Origin: Rhabdobacter roseus
GTDB lineage: Bacteria; Bacteroidota; Bacteroidia; Cytophagales; Spirosomataceae
Direction of reading: 5' to 3'
Assembly: GCF_014202275.1 (NCBI RefSeq)
Contig: NZ_JACHGF010000002.1
Coordinates: forward strand, 248,001-312,000
Length of the DNA stretch: 64,000 bases
Part shown: positions 57,684-64,000 of the stretch, in pieces
Position numbering within the stretch: position 1 is the first letter of the stretch
Layout: every line of letters starts with the position of its first letter
Notes under the pieces: model-generated
The model's input: only the letters and a program-made list of their open reading frames with translations
Database searches by the model: none
What the model was told of the DNA's origin: nothing
Made by a program: the position numbers and the translations under genes

Positions 57684-60212
57684 ATGGCAGAAACTTCAAG
57701 TGGAAACATCATCCCAATAAATATTGAGGATGAAATGCGGGGAGCCTACATTGACTACTCCATGTCGGTTATTATTTCCCGAGCGCTACCCGATGTGCGC
57801 GATGGACTTAAACCCGTGCATCGGCGGGTCTTGTTCGGGATGTCAGAGCTGGGTGTAAGCTACAACAAATCATACAAAAAATCGGCGCGTATAGTAGGGG
57901 AGGTGTTGGGTAAGTACCACCCACACGGTGATTCTTCCGTGTACGATACCATGGTGCGTATGGCCCAGGAATGGTCGCTGCGGTATCCGCTGGTGGACGG
58001 CCAGGGAAACTTCGGCTCCGTGGACGGCGACTCACCCGCCGCCATGCGGTATACCGAAGCCCGCCTCAAGCGCATCGCCGACGAGCTACTGAATGACATC
58101 AATAAAGATACCGTTGATTTTCAGCCCAACTTCGACGATTCGCTGCAGGAGCCGTCGGTGTTGCCCGCCAAATTTCCGAACCTGCTCGTCAACGGCTCGT
58201 CCGGGATTGCCGTCGGGATGGCCACCAACATGGCTCCCCACAACCTCAGAGAAGTCATTGAAGGCGTAATGGCCTACATTGATAATAATGATATTACGAT
58301 TGCGGAGCTGATGGAGTTCATCAAAGCGCCCGATTTCCCAACGGGAGGTACCATCTACGGGTACCAGGGCGTGCGCTCGGCTTTTGAAACCGGCCGCGGA
58401 CGGGTGATTGTGCGGGCCAATGCTTTCTTCGATGTTTCCAAAGCGGGCAAGGAGCAAATCATCATCACCGAGATTCCGTACATGACTAATAAGGCCACGA
58501 TGATTGAGAAAATCGCGGGGCTGATCAATGAAAAGAAACTGGACGGTATCTCGGACATTCGGGATGAGTCGGACCGTGACGGTATGCGCATCGTCTTTGA
58601 TTTGAAGAAAGATGCCATCCCGAACATTGTCCTTAATCACCTCTACAAGTATACGCCGTTGCAGTCTTCCTTCGGGGTCAATAACGTAGCGCTGGTGAAA
58701 GGACGGCCCATGCTGCTGAACCTTAAGGATCTCATCAAGCATTACGTGGACCACCGCGTGGTGGTGATTACCCGCCGGACCGAGTACGAGCTACGCGAAG
58801 CCGAGAAACGGGCCCACATTCTGGAAGGGTTGCTCATTGCGCTGGATAACCTGGACGCGGTGATCAAGCTGATCCGCGAAGCCCGCGACCCGGAAACGGC
58901 CCGCGCCGGCCTGATGGGGCAGTTCAGCCTTTCCGAAGTACAGGCCCGGGCTATCCTTGACCTGCGTCTGCAACGCCTCACCGGCCTGGAGCGCGACAAG
59001 ATTGTGAAGGAGTACGAAGAGATCATGCTGCTCATCACGGATTTGAAAGAAATTCTGGCCAGTGAGATCCGTAAATTCGAGCTGATCAAGACCGAGCTCG
59101 CGGAAGTAAAAGACCGCTACGGAGACGACCGCCGGACCAAGATCGAATACGCCGCCGAGGAGTTTAGCGACGAAGACATGATTGCCGATGAGGAAATGCT
59201 CATCACGATCTCGCACCAGGGGTACATCAAGCGCACGCCGCTTACCGAGTACCGGACTCAGAGCCGGGGTGGGGTAGGAGCGCGGGGCGTCAAAACCAAG
59301 GACGACGACTTTACGGAGCATTTGTTCTCGGCTACCATGCTGAACTACCTGCTGATCTTTACCGAATACGGAAAGCTGTACTGGCTGAAAGTCTACGAAG
59401 TACCCGAAGGGACCAAGATCTCAAAGGGACGGCCTATCCAAAACCTCATCAGTATCGAGTCCGGAGATACGATTCGGGCCGTGATCAACGTTCGTACCCT
59501 GAGCGACGACGATTACATCAATAATAACTACCTTATTATGTGTACCGAGCAAGGTACCATCAAGAAAACCTTGCTGGAAGCCTACTCCCGGCCGCGCCAG
59601 AATGGCATCATTGCCATTTCTATTCACGAAGGAGACCGGCTGCTCAACGTAGCGCTTACCAACGGGGATAACGACATCGTAATAGCTTCAAGTGCGGGCC
59701 GCGCGGTACGCTTCAATGAAAAAGGGGTACGGCCCATGGGAAGAACGGCTTCCGGTGTACGGGGCATCAACCTCGACGACCCGAACAATAAGGTCGTGGG
59801 GATGGTTTGTATAAATCGTGAAGATGCTCAGCTGCTGGTGGTTTCTCAAAACGGCTACGGCAAGCGCTCACCCATTGAAGACTACCGCATTACCAACCGG
59901 GGTGGGAAGGGCGTCTCCACAATGAATGCTACCGAAAAGGTTGGGAAGCTCGTAGCCATTAAAGAGGTTACGGAGCAAGACGACCTGATGATCATTACCC
60001 GGAAAGGAGTGGCCATTCGGATGGATATTCTGGACGTGCGCCAGACGGGACGTAACACCCAGGGCGTTAAATTAATACGACTGAACAATGCTGACGAAAT
60101 ATCGTCCGTGACCCGTATTCAGAAAGACGAAACGGAGGGAGAATCCGAAGAGCCTAAACTGGATGGCGATTTGCCGCTGAACGAAGCATCGGATAACGGC
60201 GTGGCCGAGTAG
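57684..60212 (+). CDS. gyrA: DNA gyrase subunit A
   Basis: 842 residues. Quinolone-resistance region HGDSSVYD has the sensitive-type Ser84 and Asp88; the catalytic Tyr is Y123 ([10 protein letters not shown]). The C-terminal domain has six propeller-like blades. The GyrA-box position reads QSRGGVG instead of the usual QRRGGKG. It introduces negative supercoils with GyrB, which is not in the window. Confidence 0.98.
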   Translation: MAETSSGNIIPINIEDEMRGAYIDYSMSVIISRALPDVRDGLKPVHRRVLFGMSELGVSYNKSYKKSARIVGEVLGKYHPHGDSSVYDTMVRMAQEWSLRYPLVDGQGNFGSVDGDSPAAMRYTEARLKRIADELLNDINKDTVDFQPNFDDSLQEPSVLPAKFPNLLVNGSSGIAVGMATNMAPHNLREVIEGVMAYIDNNDITIAELMEFIKAPDFPTGGTIYGYQGVRSAFETGRGRVIVRANAFFDVSKAGKEQIIITEIPYMTNKATMIEKIAGLINEKKLDGISDIRDESDRDGMRIVFDLKKDAIPNIVLNHLYKYTPLQSSFGVNNVALVKGRPMLLNLKDLIKHYVDHRVVVITRRTEYELREAEKRAHILEGLLIALDNLDAVIKLIREARDPETARAGLMGQFSLSEVQARAILDLRLQRLTGLERDKIVKEYEEIMLLITDLKEILASEIRKFELIKTELAEVKDRYGDDRRTKIEYAAEEFSDEDMIADEEMLITISHQGYIKRTPLTEYRTQSRGGVGARGVKTKDDDFTEHLFSATMLNYLLIFTEYGKLYWLKVYEVPEGTKISKGRPIQNLISIESGDTIRAVINVRTLSDDDYINNNYLIMCTEQGTIKKTLLEAYSRPRQNGIIAISIHEGDRLLNVALTNGDNDIVIASSAGRAVRFNEKGVRPMGRTASGVRGINLDDPNNKVVGMVCINREDAQLLVVSQNGYGKRSPIEDYRITNRGGKGVSTMNATEKVGKLVAIKEVTEQDDLMIITRKGVAIRMDILDVRQTGRNTQGVKLIRLNNADEISSVTRIQKDETEGESEEPKLDGDLPLNEASDNGVAE

Positions 60213-60274
60213 CTAGTACAATTTTTATGCAATAAAGTAAGAACCTAATCAATCAAAACCAATCCTTGAATTTT

Positions 60275-61729
60275 ATGAGAAAACTATTTTTTGTTTCTGC
60301 GTTTAGCCTATGTAGCATCGCCGCGTTCGCGCAGGATGCCATCAACCAGGCTATGTTGGACCAAGCCCGCAAAGACAAGGAGAAAAGCGATAAAAGCATT
60401 TTGGACGAAAAAAGCAGCGCCAAAGCTTCTACGTGGATGGACCGGGCTAAAACCTACGAGAATATAGCTTTGCAGTTTACCGAGCTGGACTCCAATGCCG
60501 CCATCACGGCCTACGACTCGTACAAAAAGGTGGTAGAGCTGGACGTGACCAAAAAAGGTGACGCCGGACGGAGTGCCAAGGAAGCCCAGAAGATTCTGGA
60601 AGGAGCGGAAGGTTCGCTGTACAATGCTTTTGTCAAGCAGGGGGCCGAAAAGTACCAGGCTCAAAACATGAACGATGCCCTGAAGTTGTTCCAGATGGCG
60701 CAGGCGATCAATCCTAAAGATACGCTAGCAGCTCTGTACGGAGGTATCTCGGCCCAGCAGGCGGAGAAGAAAGAAGAAGCGATGGCGCAGTTTGAGAAGT
60801 ACATTGTCAATGGCGGTAAAGATCCCAGCGTATATTACGGACTGGCCCAGCTCTACCGGACCGACAATAACTTTGACAAAGCCATCAGTACCCTGGAGGC
60901 AGGCTTGAAAGAATCGCCTGACAATAAAGATCTTAAGTCGGAGATCGTCAACATTCACCTGGCTTCCGGAAACGAAGAAAAGGCGGTTGCTCAGCTGAGA
61001 GAACTGATCGACAAAGACCCCACGAACGTACAGAATATCTCGAACTTAGGTATTATGTACGACAATGCTTATTTAAAAGCAAGCGGCGAAATACGTACCC
61101 TGGAAGATAAGATCGGTGCGTCGGGTAGCAAATCGGCTTCGATGAAAAAGCAATTGGAGGAGGAAAAAGGCAAGCTGGAGGCTTTTTCGGGTGAAGTGAC
61201 TCGTCTGACCGGCCGGATCAAGGCTCAGCCCAAAAATGCGGATCTGAAACGCCAGCTTGATGAAGTGACACAAGCCCGGAAAGACGCCCAGGAGACTGTT
61301 AAGAAACTGGAAGCAGATCTGAAAACGGCTGAAACAGCTGCCAGCAATGTGGATAAATCAGGCTTGGAAAAACAACTCGCCGATCTGAAAGCAAAGCAGC
61401 AAACGAGCAAGCAAGCGGCGATTGATGCGTATACCAAAGCCCTGGGGGTAGATCCTAACAACTACGACGCTCTCTTTAACTTAGGGGTTATTTACTTCAA
61501 CGAGGCCGTAGAGCTAAAAAAAGAAGTAGATAACATGAACATGCAGGAGTACCAGCAGCGTGGCAAGGAAGTGGAAGGAAAAGTATGTGGCCGCTTCAAA
61601 AAAGCCAAGCCTTACTTCGAAAATGCCGTAAAGGCACGTGACGAAGAAGAAGCCAAGTCAACCCTGGAGACCGTAAATAACGTGCTGGCCCAGTTTGAAG
61701 GCAAAAACCTGCAGTGTATAACTGAATAG
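60275..61729 (+). CDS. TPR protein with coiled coil, exported
   Basis: 484 residues from ATG 60275 (MRKLFFVSAFSLCSIAAFAQ, a signal peptide); the frame opens at a TTG 9 bp earlier. TPR repeats (AMAQFEKYIVNGGKDPSVYYGLAQLYRTDNNFDKAISTLEAG and others) are split by a coiled coil (~285-380). It follows gyrA and has a strong terminator. Likely a periplasmic scaffold of unknown role. Confidence 0.85.
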   Translation: MRKLFFVSAFSLCSIAAFAQDAINQAMLDQARKDKEKSDKSILDEKSSAKASTWMDRAKTYENIALQFTELDSNAAITAYDSYKKVVELDVTKKGDAGRSAKEAQKILEGAEGSLYNAFVKQGAEKYQAQNMNDALKLFQMAQAINPKDTLAALYGGISAQQAEKKEEAMAQFEKYIVNGGKDPSVYYGLAQLYRTDNNFDKAISTLEAGLKESPDNKDLKSEIVNIHLASGNEEKAVAQLRELIDKDPTNVQNISNLGIMYDNAYLKASGEIRTLEDKIGASGSKSASMKKQLEEEKGKLEAFSGEVTRLTGRIKAQPKNADLKRQLDEVTQARKDAQETVKKLEADLKTAETAASNVDKSGLEKQLADLKAKQQTSKQAAIDAYTKALGVDPNNYDALFNLGVIYFNEAVELKKEVDNMNMQEYQQRGKEVEGKVCGRFKKAKPYFENAVKARDEEEAKSTLETVNNVLAQFEGKNLQCITE

Positions 61730-61751
61730 TAGCGTAAAAGTCAGATTTTTT

Positions 61752-61796
61752 AAAAAAGGAAGGGTGTCCAAAATAATTGGACACCCTTCCTTTTTT
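61752..61796 (+). terminator. Terminator after the TPR gene
   Basis: Long stem AAAAAAGGAAGGGTGTCCAA (61752-61771) with its exact complement at 61777-61796, ending in a T run; works in both directions. Confidence 0.92.
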
Positions 61797-61902
61797 AATG
61801 TGTGAATTATGTAACTTTTTTCCTTCCAGATGTAATTTTTACCAGGGTATCGTCTGTACCTTACTGAGGCGTATTATATGTACGTAATTATCTCAACGAT
61901 AC

Positions 61903-63132
61903 ATGAAAAAACAGTTACTGTTGCTAGCGGCCCTTGGCTTGTTAGTAACGCCGAAAACCACATTCGGACAAGCACCGGCTCTTGGAACAACCTCTTCTTT
62001 TGCCTTGTTTACGGCAGCAGGAGCCTTCAATAACGTAGGAGCCAGCCAAATAACGGGGGATATAGGTACCAATGTGGGCGCATTTTCCGGTTTTCCGCCG
62101 GGTACGGTAGTAGGGCAAATTCACGTAGCGGACCCAACTTCGGCCCAGGCTGCTCTGGATGTGGAGAGCGCCTACAATGAGTTGAGCGCCGTGACCTGCG
62201 GATCAACCATCAGTCCTACCTTAGGAGCTGGCCAGGTACTTACTCCGGGTGTGTATTGTATAGGAGAAGTTGCTACTTTAAACGGAACGCTTACACTGGA
62301 TGGGGAGGGCGATCCTAACGCCTTGTTTATTATTAAGATTGATGGCGCGCTGACCATGGGCGCGTCAGCAGACATCCAGCTGATCAACGGCGCTACCTGG
62401 GCCAATGTGTATTGGCAGATCAACGGGCAAGTGGATATAGGTGAAGGCTCTTTATTTAGAGGTACCATTCTGGCGAACGGAGCGATAAATCTTTTGGAAG
62501 GTTCATTTCTCGAGGGGAGAGGCCTTTCACGCGCGGGGGCTATTTCGGTAAGCAACGCCCGGGTTAGTAATTCAGTCCTGGCACCGCTGCCCGTATCACT
62601 GGTGTCCTTTACGGCCAATGTACAAGACAACCGTACCGTCAGGCTTGCCTGGACTACTTCCCAGGAATCCCACAACAAGGGTTTTATGATAGAACGAAGC
62701 AAGGACATGAAAGACTTCGAGAAGGTAGGGGAGGTAGGTGACGTAGCCTCGGTAAGTACGGCGCTAAAAGACTACCGCCTCATTGATCAATGGCCTTATG
62801 CCGGTACCAGCTACTACCGTCTCCGGCAAACCGACCGGGATGGTAAGACAACCATTTACCCCGCCATTTCGGTCATTCTTCGGGATGAAGCCTACGGCGT
62901 GTTTCCAAACCCCGTTATGGATGATGGATCGCTTACCCTGCGCCTGGATGAACCCGAAACGGCCACGGTATCACTTCACAGTCTAAACGGGTATGTTTTG
63001 CCTTTTCAAAAAACGGGAATTCAGGCGGGAAATCTGTTGCTGAAAAGTACCGCGAAACTGTCGTCGGGCGTTTATATCATCCGGGTACAGGAACGGGGCC
63101 AGACGCGCTCGCATCGGTTGGTTATCCAGTAG
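61903..63132 (+). CDS. Ice-binding-like (DUF3494) protein with type IX secretion tail
   Basis: 409 residues with a signal peptide (LLLLAALGLLVTPKTTFGQ). Residues ~25-225 match the DUF3494 beta-helix (LGTTSSFALFTAAGAFNNVG, ITGDIGTNVGAFSGFPPG, GDPNALFIIKIDGALTM). A linker domain (~230-320) and a C-terminal type A sorting domain (GVFPNPVMDDGSLTLRL...GVYIIRVQERGQTRSHRLVIQ) follow. It should be secreted and anchored at the surface. Ice binding is known for some family members but is not shown here. Confidence 0.9.
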   Translation: MKKQLLLLAALGLLVTPKTTFGQAPALGTTSSFALFTAAGAFNNVGASQITGDIGTNVGAFSGFPPGTVVGQIHVADPTSAQAALDVESAYNELSAVTCGSTISPTLGAGQVLTPGVYCIGEVATLNGTLTLDGEGDPNALFIIKIDGALTMGASADIQLINGATWANVYWQINGQVDIGEGSLFRGTILANGAINLLEGSFLEGRGLSRAGAISVSNARVSNSVLAPLPVSLVSFTANVQDNRTVRLAWTTSQESHNKGFMIERSKDMKDFEKVGEVGDVASVSTALKDYRLIDQWPYAGTSYYRLRQTDRDGKTTIYPAISVILRDEAYGVFPNPVMDDGSLTLRLDEPETATVSLHSLNGYVLPFQKTGIQAGNLLLKSTAKLSSGVYIIRVQERGQTRSHRLVIQ

Positions 63133-63163
63133 CTAGTCCTATCGTTTAGTTAGTATAGTATTC

Positions 63164-63206
63164 ATGGAGCTTATTTCCTTTCAATTTGAAAGGGGATAAG
63201 CTCCAT
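63164..63206 (+). terminator. Hairpin after the ice-binding-like gene
   Basis: ATGGAGCTTAT (63164-63174) pairs with ATAAGCTCCAT (63196-63206); the interior also pairs (CCTTTC/GAAAGG). The T run after it is weak. Confidence 0.6.
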
Positions 63207-63314
63207 GTCTTTATAGGGCAACGGTCGCTAATGTGCGAGCCCAGGTTGAGGGGAAAGCCGGCCGTGCGTTGAGTAGTTATTTATTTTAGGGTGCTTTTGT
63301 ATCTAAAAAAATCC

Positions 63315-63908
63315 ATGCGACACACCATTTTACTAAGCCTGCTGCTGGCAGTGGGGCATTCCGCCGCGGCCCAAGAGCCGGCCCTTCAAACCGTTAAAGC
63401 GGGCGTCTCGTATATCCTGTTTGGTTCGGGGGATATGACCGGCATCAACTACTACAACGAATACAACCGGCAGCTCAATCGGTTTATGGCTTTCGGTCCG
63501 TCGGTTCATCTGGGCTACGGGTCAAGTGATATAGGATACCTGCGCTTTACGAAGGCGTCGTTTGCCCTGGACCCCAATCTTTATTTTTCACCCATGCGGT
63601 TTGATCGGAGCAAGGTACGGATAGGCGTCGGGCCATCGTTCCGTTTTCTGTCGGATTCTCATCCTAACGGCTACGGGATCTATTTTCAGGGAGCCATTCC
63701 TAATCTACCGTCTAGCATGGAGTACGTCATCGGCCCACTCCAGTACGAGCGCCCCCAAAACTACTGGACCGTTGGTTATACGGTTGTCTTGGAGGCCGAA
63801 CTTAAGGTAGCTACGCGCTGGATGCTAGGGGCCAGGGCTTCCTTTCAAAGTTATACAAGTGGAGAAACGGCCGCCACGCTGGGCTTGAATGTAGGCTATC
63901 TGTTTTAA
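63315..63908 (+). CDS. Outer membrane beta-barrel protein
   Basis: 197 residues from ATG 63315 (MRHTILLSLLLAVGHSAAAQ, signal peptide); the frame opens at 63291. Alternating strands ending in TLGLNVGYLF indicate a small barrel. Function unknown. Confidence 0.75.
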   Translation: MRHTILLSLLLAVGHSAAAQEPALQTVKAGVSYILFGSGDMTGINYYNEYNRQLNRFMAFGPSVHLGYGSSDIGYLRFTKASFALDPNLYFSPMRFDRSKVRIGVGPSFRFLSDSHPNGYGIYFQGAIPNLPSSMEYVIGPLQYERPQNYWTVGYTVVLEAELKVATRWMLGARASFQSYTSGETAATLGLNVGYLF

Positions 63909-63932
63909 CCGCAAAAAGAGACCTTTACAACC

Positions 63933-64000
63933 ATGCTAAAATGCTTGAAATTCGCGCTGGCTTTTATTCTATGGCTGGGCACAATTAGCTGTAATCCCCT
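63933..64000 (+). CDS. Lipoprotein, partial (runs off the right edge)
   Basis: ATG 63933 opens a lipoprotein signal (FALAFILWLGTISC) in the last 68 bp. Only 22 codons are visible. It is 24 bp after the barrel gene, so co-transcription is likely. Confidence 0.6.
   Translation, partial: MLKCLKFALAFILWLGTISCNP

Overview
This window is chromosomal DNA from a member of the Bacteroidota, most likely the Cytophagales (Spirosoma/Dyadobacter-like). The evidence is a SusC/SusD pair, a type IX secretion sorting tail, BatB/BatC, bacillithiol synthesis (BshB1), DUF349 and DUF6152/DUF6644 proteins, and promoters of the Bacteroidota form TTG-N18-20-TAnnTTTG. Most of the window is GC-rich and full of the tetramer GTAC, usually inside GGTACC, AAGTACC or GGTACTT. 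A segment at about 10.2-13.3 kb is AT-rich and lacks this signature.

Layout. 1-7016 (minus): partial gltB, an rnz/STAS/purC group and batB-batC. 7097-7579: tRNA-Ser, tRNA-Pro, a broken tRNA-Pro copy and tRNA-Arg. 7580-13537: a genomic island bounded by a 16-bp direct repeat of the tRNA-Arg 3' end. It carries a PIN toxin-antitoxin pair (toxin broken by a stop codon), a DEDDh exonuclease-BRCT fusion, an unknown membrane protein and a 574-residue PD-(D/E)XK nuclease that is a candidate undescribed defence protein. 13666-18644: katG, pirin, doxX with a divergent hxlR regulator, and a 2OG-Fe(II) oxygenase.

18955-30528 is a complete sialic acid locus. nanE, nanH and nanR run leftward; nanO (SusC), nanU (SusD), nanA, nanM and nanT run rightward. 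Both directions have good promoters, and a shared TTATACATAA sequence is the likely NanR operator. Together the genes would cleave, import and convert sialic acid to GlcNAc.

30576-46538: gltA, miaA, a band 7 protein, a GDSL hydrolase, small membrane proteins, mnmE, queE and an OmpA/PD40/TPR envelope protein. mnmE holds an in-frame insertion of a DUF559 endonuclease domain flanked by perfect 41-bp direct repeats, between the G4 and G5 motifs of its GTPase domain. 46672-64000: trxB, an M23/LysM peptidase, bshB1, pdxH, a DUF349 protein, tRNA-Thr, a D-amino-acid/dipeptide operon (GntP permease, RidA, D-threonine aldolase-like enzyme, M19 dipeptidase), gyrA, a TPR protein, a secreted ice-binding-like protein and two envelope proteins at the right edge.

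The best candidates for new biology are the tRNA-Arg island with its nuclease, and the selfish-looking DUF559 insertion in mnmE.
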